From: Cedecea lapagei
GTDB taxonomy: Bacteria; Pseudomonadota; Gammaproteobacteria; Enterobacterales; Enterobacteriaceae
Reading direction: 5' to 3'
DNA: 64,000 nucleotides
Assembly: GCF_900635955.1 (NCBI RefSeq)
Contig: NZ_LR134201.1
Span: forward strand, 2,914,001-2,978,000
In this document: positions 54,596 through 63,655 of the stretch, one piece after another
Layout of the letters: each line of letters opens with the position of its first letter
Position numbering within the stretch: position 1 is the stretch's first letter
Made by a program: the position numbers and the translations under genes
The notes under the pieces: generated by a model
What the model saw: only the letters and a program-made list of their open reading frames with translations
Told to the model about the DNA's origin: nothing
The model's database searches: none

Positions 54596-54787
54596 TTACT
54601 GGAGGCGCTTGTAACATCCGAACTGGTAATCTGATAAACCCGCCATTACAAGCTGCGTCAGTATTAACTGGCAGCGCTCGCGCGTCAGGTGCGTATTCTG
54701 GGCAATCTCGCTTACAGTGGCAGGGCTCTCGCTTAACTGATTGAATACGGCCCTGACCGTTTCAGTCATATACTGCTGATTTAGCAT
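54596..54787 (-). CDS. Small winged-helix DNA-binding protein
   Basis: 63 residues from MLNQQYMTETVRAVFNQL, with RBS AAGG 9 bp upstream. SPATVSEIAQNTHLTRERCQ and LILTQLVMAGLSDY form a MarR/ArsR-like HTH and wing half. Probably a phage regulator; target unknown. An upstream extension (to 54880) is hydrophobic but lacks an RBS. Confidence 0.6.
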   Translation of the reverse strand: MLNQQYMTETVRAVFNQLSESPATVSEIAQNTHLTRERCQLILTQLVMAGLSDYQFGCYKRLQ

Positions 54788-55004
54788 GTCTTTTACCTTA
54801 ATTTCTGGTGTGACATACAGATAACTCTGGTTGAATAATGCAGCAAGAAGTCTTTGCAAAAGATATAAAAAAACCGCCATAGCAATGTTTTATGACTTGA
54901 TAAGCGTTGTGTCTTTGTGACCATTCTTATCACATTACGATGTTTTTTGCGTACGCGTTAGTTCTTTTGTATTATTTGTTTACACAGCAAAATTAAAAAT
55001 ACAA

Positions 55005-56039
55005 ATGGATGGAAACGTGGCTAAGTTGGATGCTTTAGAAAGAATCATTACCCACCATAGTGTAACAATAGACACACAATTTCGCACTAAAGCAGATGCT
55101 GCAACCAAAGCTAAATGCATTTGCCCTGTTCCAGAAATGGGTGTACTTGCTCCGATGATTTTAGCTCAAGTAGGGCTTACACATGTTTATGATCACGGTG
55201 ATGTAGTTCTCACATTGCAAGATGCACAACTCTTTTCTACGCAACAAGATAGAACACCAACTCATTTGGCATTACTTGTAAACTCTGTAGACAAAAATGG
55301 TAGTACAACTGTTCTGAAAAATACTGAGACTAATGTTCGCGTTGAAATTGCGCCGAAACATGAGGAAGGGGAAGGCTATGAAGTTTCTGCACATATAGTT
55401 ATTTCGCTGAGCGGTAGTAAGAGAACCTATGATATGACCTATACTCCCACTCCCGGTGTGTCAACCGGAAGAGTGAATAGTTTTTTAGATAGGATTTTAT
55501 TCAAAGTATCCGTTGCAAATGAAGACAAATTCACCTGTATAACCCCTACCAATGTTGTTTCTTCAACTACCAATAAAAACGTTAAGATCCTTTACAAGCC
55601 TGTTTTTGATTTAACTGGCATGCTTGATCAAGATCTTTTTAAAAAAATAAACAGTAAAGGTTTGTCTGATGTTATTTTGATTAAAGACGAATTCACTACA
55701 ATAAACGCACCTGATGTAAATGCCACTTACATTCCCAAACAAACCACATTGAAACTTGTGCCAAACCACGGACAAGATGTTATAGGGTGGATAAAATCGG
55801 TTGCACAGCATTTCGGTGATAAGGATAATGGTGGGTATGATAAACTTAAAATTAAGTTTCAAGAACCAGACACAGATAAACCAAGGCAAGTGGATTTCTC
55901 CACTTCAAATATTAAGTTAGACAGCTTAGAAAAAACATTCATCAAAAAAAGTGTTGTATCAAATTTTTCGTCGCGGTTGAAAGACTCTTATGATAAAATA
56001 AATAAAGAGTTTATTTCTAAAATGATTGAAATAATGTGA
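55005..56039 (+). CDS. Hypothetical protein of an AT-rich two-gene cargo module
   Basis: 344 residues, soluble, no signal peptide. I do not recognise a family. The N-terminal third has DTQFRTKADAATKAKCICPV; the middle is beta-rich (LALLVNSVDKNGSTTVL, EVSAHIVISLSGSKRTYDMT); the C-terminus is Lys-rich and helical (FSSRLKDSYDKINKEF). RBS is poor; a GTG at 55017 is an alternative start. It is transcribed against the flanking phage late genes, is visibly AT-rich, and its stop overlaps the RBS of the next gene. Confidence 0.75.
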   Translation: MDGNVAKLDALERIITHHSVTIDTQFRTKADAATKAKCICPVPEMGVLAPMILAQVGLTHVYDHGDVVLTLQDAQLFSTQQDRTPTHLALLVNSVDKNGSTTVLKNTETNVRVEIAPKHEEGEGYEVSAHIVISLSGSKRTYDMTYTPTPGVSTGRVNSFLDRILFKVSVANEDKFTCITPTNVVSSTTNKNVKILYKPVFDLTGMLDQDLFKKINSKGLSDVILIKDEFTTINAPDVNATYIPKQTTLKLVPNHGQDVIGWIKSVAQHFGDKDNGGYDKLKIKFQEPDTDKPRQVDFSTSNIKLDSLEKTFIKKSVVSNFSSRLKDSYDKINKEFISKMIEIM

Positions 56040-56046
56040 GGACAAC

Positions 56047-56625
56047 ATGCTTACAATTTTTTCTCACCTAGCCAAACCGTTTGGTTACCTTTTTATTAAA
56101 GGTATTGATGGTAAACGGTCTTACGACTGGATAGCACCATTGATCCTTACAACTTTAACAACTCTGTACTTTGGCTCATTTAAAGTTATGCCTTCTATTC
56201 TGCTATCCGAAGGTGGTTTTGTTAAAACTGTGATATCATTTATATCAAACCTGCCGGGATTCTATATTGCAGCACTAGCAGCTATAGCAACTTTCAATAG
56301 AGAGCAAATAGACCACCCATTAATCAGCAATACAGGCACCCCATCAATAGATGTTAAGGTAACAAAAGAAAATGGTAAAGTGGTCAATTCTCAGGAGCCT
56401 CTGACTCGGCGACTATTTTTATGTATGCTATTTGCATTCCTTACTGCATTGAGCATTTTATTAGTAATGCTCAATGCATTAGTCATGCCTTTATTTGAAA
56501 CATATAAAAACATCTACCTCCAAATAGCATATCTACTTTTGTTTACTTTTGGAACATGGCAACTATTAGTATCCACATTTTTTGGCCTGTATTATCTTGG
56601 CAATAGAATTCATATGAATTATTAA
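56047..56625 (+). CDS. Four-TM membrane protein, partner of the preceding gene
   Basis: 192 residues, starting 7 bp after the previous stop with RBS TGAGGACAAC. Four membrane segments are visible: APLILTTLTTLYFGSF, SNLPGFYIAALAAIATF, LFLCMLFAFLTALSILLVML and LQIAYLLLFTFGTWQLLVST. A soluble loop (IDHPLISNTGTPSIDVKV) lies between TM2 and TM3. Tight coupling to a soluble partner in a prophage moron site suggests a membrane effector, for example in phage exclusion; not shown. Confidence 0.75.
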   Translation: MLTIFSHLAKPFGYLFIKGIDGKRSYDWIAPLILTTLTTLYFGSFKVMPSILLSEGGFVKTVISFISNLPGFYIAALAAIATFNREQIDHPLISNTGTPSIDVKVTKENGKVVNSQEPLTRRLFLCMLFAFLTALSILLVMLNALVMPLFETYKNIYLQIAYLLLFTFGTWQLLVSTFFGLYYLGNRIHMNY

Positions 56626-56629
56626 GCCC

Positions 56630-56980
56630 TTAACCGGGCTTAACAACCATCAAAACCCCTTCCAGAAAGCCTAGAGCGACTTGCATATCTTTCCTAATAG
56701 TACCATCTGCGCATCTACGCTTCCTTGCTATCGCCCTTAGAGATATACCAATAACAAAGTGAGCAATGACAAGTTCATATTCTTCTGGCTTGTAATTCTT
56801 TAGTCTGGCAACGCATCCATCAATCATTATCCCTTCATCATCGCCACATTGCGGACGTAATTTCTTACCATGAGGGAAAAGCCCCTTGAAGCCTGCAGCG
56901 ATAGGCTGCCAGTCAACACCGCTTTTATCAGAGGCGGCCCACGCGCCCCACATATCCAAGACCTCATACATATCACGCAT
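56630..56980 (-). CDS. Phage late antitermination protein Q (phage 82 type)
   Basis: 116 residues. MRDMYEVLDMWGAWAASDKS, then AAGFKGLFPHGKKLRPQCGD and GCVARLKNYKPEEYELVIAH match the antitermination Q family of phage 82 and relatives. The C-terminus has an HTH (ISLRAIARKRRCADGTIRKD). It lets RNA polymerase read through the late leader terminator. Placed upstream of the lysis genes as expected, though separated from them by the cargo pair. Confidence 0.88.
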   Translation of the reverse strand: MRDMYEVLDMWGAWAASDKSGVDWQPIAAGFKGLFPHGKKLRPQCGDDEGIMIDGCVARLKNYKPEEYELVIAHFVIGISLRAIARKRRCADGTIRKDMQVALGFLEGVLMVVKPG

Positions 56981-56993
56981 AGTGTTCTCCTAA

Positions 56994-58027
56994 TTAAGCC
57001 AGCACACCAAGCGCAAAGGCTCGGTCCAAAATGTTTTTGAGCATGACCAACTGAGAACCATGCTTACGCTCGAATTCCCTTTGGTCTCGGTGAAGTTCGT
57101 CATGGCATTTCCGACATAGCGGAATAGCAAAACTGTCGTGCGATTTTGTACCCATCCCTCCCTGTCCATGCCCGATGAGGTGATGGGGATCATCCGCCGA
57201 AGAACCACAGCCCTCGCACGGTTGAGTCTTAACCCATTTCAGGTAGCCTGGATTTTCCCAGCGAATTCGTTTTGGTCTGGAAAAAACGTTTGGGGATACT
57301 CAGGATCTACTACCAGCGCCACCACGGGTTTTCCTCTGACTTGCTCCTGCTCCTTCTGTTGCTGGAAATATGCAGTTCTCTTCGCCAGTTCGCTGGTGGC
57401 CGGTACAGATGGTTCGAGATCGGTTTCACGATAAACAGAGAGGATGGGATCAGGCTTGAAGTTGAGTGCGCGGCGGGCCATGGTCTCCCCTATCGCTTCG
57501 GAAACGCCCATATAAACAGCCCACCAGCAAAGCTCCGCCAGCGAAAGCTCTCTATCACTATTGAATCCGAGCTTTGAAAGGACCGCATCGATAACCCAGG
57601 CTTTCACGTTCTGCAGCGCTATTGCTTCCAGCTGCTCTGTACTCTGATCCCGTAGCTTGTTGTCACATGACCAGCAAAGAAGCATGGCGCCGGGGCTATG
57701 CCGCATTGTTACCTTTTCATTGTGGTGATAATCCGTGTGTGGCCACTGGCAATGATGGACGCTGCGAAATAGCCAGGACTCGAGCGAAGTCATGCCACCA
57801 GCAGCCTGAATCACTCGCTCATCAGAAAAAAAGGTATCGAGGGCTGTATCTTCAATCAATGGCTGCCGCGCATCCGGTATCTTTCCCGAGGGAAGGTGTG
57901 CCATCGCCTTTGGGGGCATTTCGATAAGCACCCTGCCATAACCAAAAAGCTGCATCAGTTCCCGGCCCGGCTTGAGCAAGACCACGCCCATATTATGTGC
58001 AATCTCCACGGTCAGAATAGCGCGCAT
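56994..58027 (-). pseudogene. DUF968 phage protein, frameshifted
   Basis: The N-terminal 252 or so residues (MRAILTVEIAHNMGVVLLKP to VDPEYPQTFFP) and the C-terminal HNH-like part (KTQPCEGCGSSADDPHHLIG, then AIPLCRKCHDELHRD) are in different frames. The break is at a run of six A on the plus strand (57281-57286); one more base restores a continuous protein of about 344 residues, normal for DUF968. It is a lambdoid nin-region gene, possibly an HNH nuclease or recombination factor. Confidence 0.8.
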
Positions 58028-58383
58028 GGTTCAGCCTCCCGGATAATGATTTTGCCGGTTGTTCCCCATATTTTTGACACGCGTCCATCCCAGATATGGC
58101 TATCCTCGCCAAATAAGGCATCAAGTAACGCTTTCTCAAGATTGTCTTTGTCTGGTCGCGACTGGTGTGGCTTGCCGTCATACTCCGCCTGTTTCTTTTT
58201 GCTCCAGCTCGGCGGCATTGGAAGAACGAAAATAACGTGGTAACCACACTCAGGCAGCTCTATTCGGTTCAGGCGCACTTGATCGCAAAACGCCCGGTAC
58301 CGTAAAACCTCAGGCCGTTTCTTCCACTTATCAGCGCGGGTCATTCTCGGTTTTCCCATAGGGGTTATGCTGTAGGCTTTCAT
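58012..58383 (-). CDS. rusA: RusA-family Holliday junction resolvase
   Basis: 123 residues from MKAYSITPMGKPRMT. The RusA catalytic motif RPDKDNLEKALLDAL has Asp residues near 81-83; MGKPRMTRADKWKKRP is the N-terminal family segment. It cleaves Holliday junctions and is common in lambdoid nin regions. Overlaps DUF968 by 16 bases. Confidence 0.9.
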   Translation of the reverse strand: MKAYSITPMGKPRMTRADKWKKRPEVLRYRAFCDQVRLNRIELPECGYHVIFVLPMPPSWSKKKQAEYDGKPHQSRPDKDNLEKALLDALFGEDSHIWDGRVSKIWGTTGKIIIREAEPCALF

Positions 58384-58586
58384 TACTGCCTCCAGCACGG
58401 CTGTTGGAAAGTGCGGTCGATTCGCGGCGCTGTTTTACCTTCAGGAAGGAGCGCGCTGACAATCCAACTGGTGTAATCCGGAGCAAGGCTCTTTTCCGTA
58501 ACGACTCCATTGGCCTTGTATCGCTTCACTAACTCTTCGGCTTGCGCTGCGGTCAGGTTGTCATGTTGGAACCAGCCCTTTTTCAT
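58383..58586 (-). CDS. Small phage protein of unknown function
   Basis: 67 residues, MKKGWFQHDNLTAAQAEELV onward. Four-base or shorter overlaps with both neighbours place it in the phage early operon. The family is not recognised, though the N-terminal DNLTAAQAEELVKRY pattern recurs in lambdoid prophages. Confidence 0.7.
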   Translation of the reverse strand: MKKGWFQHDNLTAAQAEELVKRYKANGVVTEKSLAPDYTSWIVSALLPEGKTAPRIDRTFQQPCWRQ

Positions 58587-58990
58587 AGCTGCGCTCCGTG
58601 AAGTTTCAGGAACGCGGCTGCCCTCTCACGCGCGACAGGCTGATCATCAATCATTTCCTGCAAGAGTTGCATAGCAAGAAGCGGTTCCTTATCTCCGGCA
58701 ATCGCTATGCCGCGGGAAACGCCCCGGGTGATAGTGATAATGCCTTTTCGCTCGAGGGCTTTAAGGTGTTCCGCTGCAGCGTTTGGTGAGCTGACGCCGA
58801 GTAAGTCAGCAAGCTCGGTTGTGGAAGGTGGATAGCCATTTTTCTGTATGAAAAAAACCAGAAGATCGAATACTTCTTGTTGACGAGGCGTCAGGGTGTG
58901 GGCTGTTGCTGGACGTGTAAAATGCCCGGCTGAGCCATTATGGCTGTCGGGTTGATTTGTTTCAGGTTTCTTTGATGTGTTTTGCGCCAT
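58583..58990 (-). CDS. LexA DNA-binding domain protein without peptidase domain
   Basis: 135 residues. LTPRQQEVFDLLVFFIQKNG and GYPPSTTELADLLGVSS are the LexA-type winged HTH (about 32-95). No Ser-Lys peptidase region follows; instead a helical tail (LLQEMIDDQPVARERAAAFL). It likely regulates phage or SOS-type promoters; the target is unknown. It overlaps the next gene by four bases. Confidence 0.8.
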   Translation of the reverse strand: MAQNTSKKPETNQPDSHNGSAGHFTRPATAHTLTPRQQEVFDLLVFFIQKNGYPPSTTELADLLGVSSPNAAAEHLKALERKGIITITRGVSRGIAIAGDKEPLLAMQLLQEMIDDQPVARERAAAFLKLHGAQL

Positions 58991-59029
58991 GGTAGTCTCC
59001 GTGGCGCAGCAGGTGCAGGGTGTTCAGTC

Positions 59030-59314
59030 CTACGAGTGAAGTGTATCAAAGCAACTTGTAATTCGGTAGCCCGCTTTCTCCAGCATCTCTGTAAAAAGTG
59101 TCGGTGTGCCAATTATCTCGTTAGGCTGAAGGGGAACGAACGATACCTCATCACCACGCCTGTATAACAATGCTCTGCCGCCATCCGGGAATGAACTAAA
59201 TCTAGCGACCACGGCATAATCCTCGCAACGAATAAGCGCGTAGCCTGTGTCTGGCAACTCGTCATTAATTTTTATCACTTCGTTCCCCTCTGGCTGCCCC
59301 GAACGACCTGACAT
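59030..59314 (-). CDS. Hypothetical phage protein
   Basis: 94 residues from MSGRSGQPEGNEVIKINDEL; an in-frame ATG at 59332 also exists. The sequence ALIRCEDYAVVARFSSFPDG suggests a small beta-rich fold. Unknown family. It is the last phage-like gene before the truncated early region. Confidence 0.55.
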   Translation of the reverse strand: MSGRSGQPEGNEVIKINDELPDTGYALIRCEDYAVVARFSSFPDGGRALLYRRGDEVSFVPLQPNEIIGTPTLFTEMLEKAGYRITSCFDTLHS

Positions 59315-59332
59315 GGCTTCATCCCCCGCCAT

Positions 59333-60068
59333 GCGGGAGGCTCTGAAGCACGTCTTTCGGGGTATAACGGAGGATTATTTCTTTGCTCAAAATTCCTCCC
59401 CACTTAAAAACACTGTATTAATGTACAGGTATTATTAACCCGTTTATTTTGGATTGCAATGAAAAAGGCTCAACAGTGCTTTTAGGTGATATTTATCGTG
59501 TTTTCAGTAGGTTAATTTTTTTTCATGCTATTAAGGCGGTCTGCTGCCCTTCAGTACAAAGCTCTGAAAGATTCGCCCTTACCAATGCCTCAGAGAACGG
59601 CGACGGTACCGCATTCCCTCAGTGGGCATTCGCATACCCCAGCCGATGATGCAAGATTACCGGAAGCCTTTAGTACGATATTCAATGCTCGCCGCAATAC
59701 ACAATGATATTGTTCCTACTCTTCCTATCTAGCGCTATCGAGCCAAACACAGATAGATATCGGCCTACCATGCCATAATGTCCACAAGGTCTGCTTTTAG
59801 TGAACAGCGGAATTCATAGTAATCTGAATTCAGAAGCATATTTCACTAACTATGCCATTTGTCAATAAAGTGGGAGTAGATCAAGAGTTGTCCCAAAGGT
59901 CGTTTTGCTTCAGAATAGTCTATAAAGTTGAATTCTACAGCGTACATTTTGAGACAGTATCATATGGCATGCACAGTAACATTTTAATGCGACAGAGTGG
60001 TCTCTTGGTCAAGAGTACCCAGTAGAACTAATCTCGCTACCAACCTATTCTAATTTACAGAAGGTATT
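59333..60068. other. Gene-poor junction between phage remnant and AT-rich cargo
   Basis: 736 bases without a credible gene. Replication (O/P), cro, cI and N genes expected next in a lambdoid prophage are missing. Two plus-strand frames (59449-59649 and 59525-59707) overlap each other and show no motif. The composition shifts to AT-rich near 59.7 kb, marking a likely recombination boundary. Confidence 0.5.
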
Positions 60069-61395
60069 ATGGAAAAAAAATATCAGGTATTTTTGAGCTC
60101 CACCTATACAGATTTGGTGGAAGAGAGGGAGAGTATAATTAAAGCCGTGCTAGAATTGTATCATATCCCGATTGGAATGGAGATGTTCAGTGCAGAAGAT
60201 GAAGATCAATGGGAAATAATAAGGAGAACCATAGAGGTAAGTGATTATTACATCTTAGTATTAGGATTAAGATATGGTTCAAAAACGTCCGATGGGATAA
60301 GTTTCACCCATAAAGAATATAATTATGCCTTAGAGAAAAAAATCCCTGTTCTCGCATTCTTAATGAATGACACTGTGGCTTTGTCTAGAGATAAAAGAGA
60401 TGACAATCTCACTGATATCAAAGAATTCCGCAATACCGTTCTAACAAATTCCAAAATGGCACAATTTTGGGACACAAAAGATCAGCTTATAAAAAATGTT
60501 TCAATTTCCTTAATGAAGCAGATTATGCAAAAACCTGGGATAGGATGGATACGTGGAGACAATACTGTTGTTAGTGAGTCCCTATCCAATGAGCTATCAA
60601 TTCTAAGTAAAGAAAACAGAGATTTAAGAGAGAAAATCACACTACTTGAATCAAAAGTAGAAATAAAAAAACCAGATATAAAAATATCTATAAACAGTCC
60701 TTCCATTGATGAAAAATTCAATTCGTTTGAAAAAGTCATCATGCCTAAAGTATTAAGTATAAACAACATCAGCCCGCATCTCCTTGAATTTATTTCAGAG
60801 AGTGACATTGAGTGGCATAATAGCAAAATCCCTGGAGAGCTTGAGCTTGAACAATTTAACATTGAAAGCGAAAAATACTTTAAAATCGAAAACTACTCTA
60901 CCGCTTTAAATGTTAAAGTTTCAAATATAGGAACGGCAAAAGCAAATAACATATTTATAGAGCTGACCTTCCCTTCAGAAATTTTTATATATAAAGTCAA
61001 TGAAAAGCCCCAAAAACCGGAATCCCCCGATTCCTTTTGACCCGATAATTAATGCGCAATCTAAATACCAAAAAAAACAGGATGATTTTAATTTTCCGAA
61101 TGAATTCTCTACTTATAATTCATTATCCATGCACAGAATAACCACAAGAAATGATTTGATCAACCAAGGAATTTTCAAAAGCCTCAAGCCAAATAATGCA
61201 TCGTCTTACACCTTACTGAGAGACAATACTATTACTATCAAAATTGATAACTTAATTCACACAAGGTTAATAACGTTTAGTGATGAGTATATGATTGCGC
61301 CTTTAAATACAGGAAAGCACATTATTGAAGCTGATATTATTTGTGAAGAATATACTCAGATTGATACTGTGACGATTGAATTGCAAATCTTGTAA
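60069..61395 (+). pseudogene. DUF4062-domain protein, frameshifted near residue 319
   Basis: RBS AGAAGG. The N-terminal 100 or so residues, from VFLSSTYTDLVEERESIIKA and GMEMFSAEDEDQWEIIRR to YYILVLGLRYGS, are a DUF4062 domain, related in fold to TIR and nucleoside deoxyribosyltransferases. A coiled coil follows (LSNELSILSKENRDLREKIT), then a beta-rich C-terminal domain. The frame breaks at five C (61024-61028); four would fuse it to the part ending 61395, giving about 441 residues. DUF4062 occurs in several anti-phage and STAND-type proteins, so a defence role is plausible. Confidence 0.75.
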
Positions 61396-61412
61396 ACACA
61401 CTAACCCTCGAA

Positions 61413-61661
61413 TTAAGGATGATGGGGAGCAGACAAGCCTGGTAAGCCGACACAGATCATGTTTAGGAGCGCTTTAACCGGACGTACCGGACAGAAATCC
61501 TGGAATTTTATTGGTTCAGGACACTGAATGAAGCGCGGGAAATCACGTGTTTTACCTTCCAGTTCAAGCCGGATTCGGATCCCCCAGACATGAGATATCT
61601 GAAATGTTCTTTTTGGGTCGATGACACGGTCTTTGTTCCACCGTGACATGTTCATACTCAA
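61413..61661 (-). pseudogene. Fragment resembling the N-terminus of a tyrosine recombinase
   Basis: MSRWNKDRVIDPKRTFQISH and VWGIRIRLELEGKTRD look like a family of short site-specific integrases (normally continuing DLALFNLALDSKLRG). After KTRD the similarity stops (FPRFIQCPEPIKF). No catalytic Arg/Tyr remains. Assignment is from memory and moderate. Confidence 0.45.
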
Positions 61662-61691
61662 ATCTCCTGCAATGTGGGAGATTTGAGTATG
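61653..61691. repeat. 15-bp perfect inverted repeat
   Basis: CATACTCAAATCTCC at 61653-61667 and GGAGATTTGAGTATG at 61677-61691 flank nine bases. It overlaps the start of the recombinase-like fragment, so it could be its operator or a recombination site. Confidence 0.65.
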
Positions 61692-61884
61692 GCAGTCCCT
61701 TATGAACTATGAGCGAAAGTTTATTACTTATATCTATCGATGCGTTACATACATTACCCTCAGCTAATTAATGGGAGCATGTCCAATCTTCTATTAGTTG
61801 TGCATGACTTCTATTCTCTTTAGAGTTATTCCTCTATCAAAAGTAGCTAGTTTACAGGTCAGGTGCTAATCAGTAGTGTAACTA

Positions 61885-63099
61885 TCAGTCAAGCATAGTT
61901 GGTAATGATGAGTTAATGAACTTAATATTAATACTATTCTTTTTTAAGCAAAGCTCATGTCTCTTTTGAAGCATGCTAATGAACGTGTCAGTATTTGATG
62001 AGCTTAACTTCATGTTGTAAATAATTTCTGACACGCTGATAACATTTATGCAAATTTTGTGTCGCCTGCTGACTTCTTCTATTAACTCAATTATTTCAGG
62101 CCATTCTTTTGATTCTCTATATTCATCTATTAGGACTATGCCATAGAAATCATAATCGCCACCATGCAAGAGTGCTATTCCAGCAGAGTTATATATTTTC
62201 TCGCCTCTATTTATTACTTTATAAACGCCTTCTAGTTGATTAATTGCTTTCCTGCAGTGCTTAATCATGCTCGATGAAGCACGTTCCCGAGATTTATCCA
62301 GGGTCGAGATGTCTACTTGTAGGCATTTTGACTCAATCGCAATAACGTTATTGTTTAGCGAGCAAGTTAATACATCTGTTAGTTCTCTTTCCTTTTTCCC
62401 AATTGTTACCAATGGAGACAAGGTCGTTAATGAGTTATCCATCAGACAAAGCGCTTGATAGATCTGACGTTCCTGACGCGCACCATCAATCTCTGTTGCC
62501 ACTTCATAACTTGATGAGCCTTGAGGATTTACATGATGCGTGATAATAGTCTCAAGTTCTTTAACCTTAACGGGAAAGCGAAATTTTAACACATTGAATC
62601 CCGGATGTTTAGCATCACCAGAACCTAATGAAGCACATACCGAATCCGTGAATTTCATGTTATCTAGGTGATTGTTTGCTGAAGAAAATTCAAAGTTTGC
62701 AATTACATTGTAAGCTCTTTTGTTTCTAAAGTTTGTTTTTATATTTATTGTTCCATATACAACGCTCGCGTCAGTCTCGTCGAATAAAGATAGGTGGATA
62801 TCTGAGTCTAAAAATGAATCATCAAAAATATTATTGCGATTACTCCAACGTTGAGCAACTATCGCGTGGAAAGGTGATGATTTATTATCAAATACTTTTA
62901 AGACCAATGCAATATTATGTGTGGGGGTTGTTTTAACGAACAAATAAAATTCTATTTTAGCACCAAGTAAAATGGACTTGATGACTGATGTAGGTAATTT
63001 TGCTACTAACGCTTTATCGCCTGAGGAATTAGATTCACAAAAAACTCCAACTTGTTCTGATGCTAAAATGTCATGAAGACTTTTTGATGGTAAGTACAT
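61885..63099 (-). CDS. Hypothetical protein with PD-(D/E)XK-like D...ExK motif
   Basis: 404 residues; the ATG ending at 63099 is chosen because AAGGAG lies 7 bp upstream, rather than a TTG 24 bases earlier. In the second half, ELTDVLTCSLNNNVIAIESK has D242, E256 and K258 spaced as in restriction-fold nucleases. The N-terminal half is beta-rich and unrecognised. A C-terminal segment (YDFYGIVLIDEYRESKEWPE) could be a further alpha/beta domain. It is AT-rich and alone on its strand. A nuclease role is inference from one motif. Confidence 0.7.
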   Translation of the reverse strand: MYLPSKSLHDILASEQVGVFCESNSSGDKALVAKLPTSVIKSILLGAKIEFYLFVKTTPTHNIALVLKVFDNKSSPFHAIVAQRWSNRNNIFDDSFLDSDIHLSLFDETDASVVYGTINIKTNFRNKRAYNVIANFEFSSANNHLDNMKFTDSVCASLGSGDAKHPGFNVLKFRFPVKVKELETIITHHVNPQGSSSYEVATEIDGARQERQIYQALCLMDNSLTTLSPLVTIGKKERELTDVLTCSLNNNVIAIESKCLQVDISTLDKSRERASSSMIKHCRKAINQLEGVYKVINRGEKIYNSAGIALLHGGDYDFYGIVLIDEYRESKEWPEIIELIEEVSRRHKICINVISVSEIIYNMKLSSSNTDTFISMLQKRHELCLKKNSINIKFINSSLPTMLD

Positions 63100-63507
63100 T
63101 AACTGACTCCTTGTATGCGTCAACCTGTAACTGTGTTAAAGCCAATCTATCATGCTGGTTGGATGTATAGGGTCAAATCCACAAACCGAGAATGTATAGC
63201 AATGTATTGTTAGCATGATAAGTGTTATAAACCATTATAAAGGAGGACACCATATCTTGCATAATCAATCCCTAACAGCCTTCAGGCGGCCTAAGTATAT
63301 CACAAGCCCACTTCTATAGACTTAATAAGCAACGAATTGACTAGCTCTAGGTTGATCAATACACGGTGGTATCAGTAATGTTTTTGACTGGCCCTGACCC
63401 CGATTATCGTGAGCCGCTGTATTACGTAGAAACTTAGTAACGTCCGCTCTTGACTGTGAGTTCAACGGGTCGATGCAACGCTATTCTTAATCAAGGGGGA
63501 CGTTGCC
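63100..63507. other. AT-rich region before the IS30 fragment
   Basis: No gene seen. The last 100 bases (TTGACTGTGAGTTCAACGGG near 63451) probably include the left end and promoter of the IS30-type element. A GGAGGA near 63242 precedes no long frame. Confidence 0.4.
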
Positions 63508-63655
63508 ATGAAACGAAGAACTCGAATTAACTACACGCCAGAGCAGAGGGCGATTATCTTGGACAGATATAAGCAAGGTGATTCCCTGCATGATATCGCT
63601 AGAATGTTCGACAAATATCATTCTTCTATTATGCCCACTATCCACCAGACAGATG
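63508..63655 (+). pseudogene. IS30-family transposase, N-terminal fragment
   Basis: MKRRTRINYTPEQRAIILDR and YKQGDSLHDIARMFDKYHSS give the IS30-type HTH, with RBS AGGGGGA. The similarity ends at TIHQTDGYL, where IS30-type proteins would continue GGIRPP. The rest of the transposase, including the DDE domain, is absent, so another insertion or deletion truncated it. Confidence 0.7.

Noticed and set aside
55005..56625. Kiwa (KwaA/KwaB) defence system
   Set aside because: A four-TM plus soluble pair fits superficially, but the order is reversed from kwaA-kwaB and I see no DUF4868-like motif in the soluble protein. Left open as unknown.
59449..59707. Two overlapping plus-strand frames in the gene-poor junction
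   Set aside because: No RBS, no motif, and they overlap each other in different frames.
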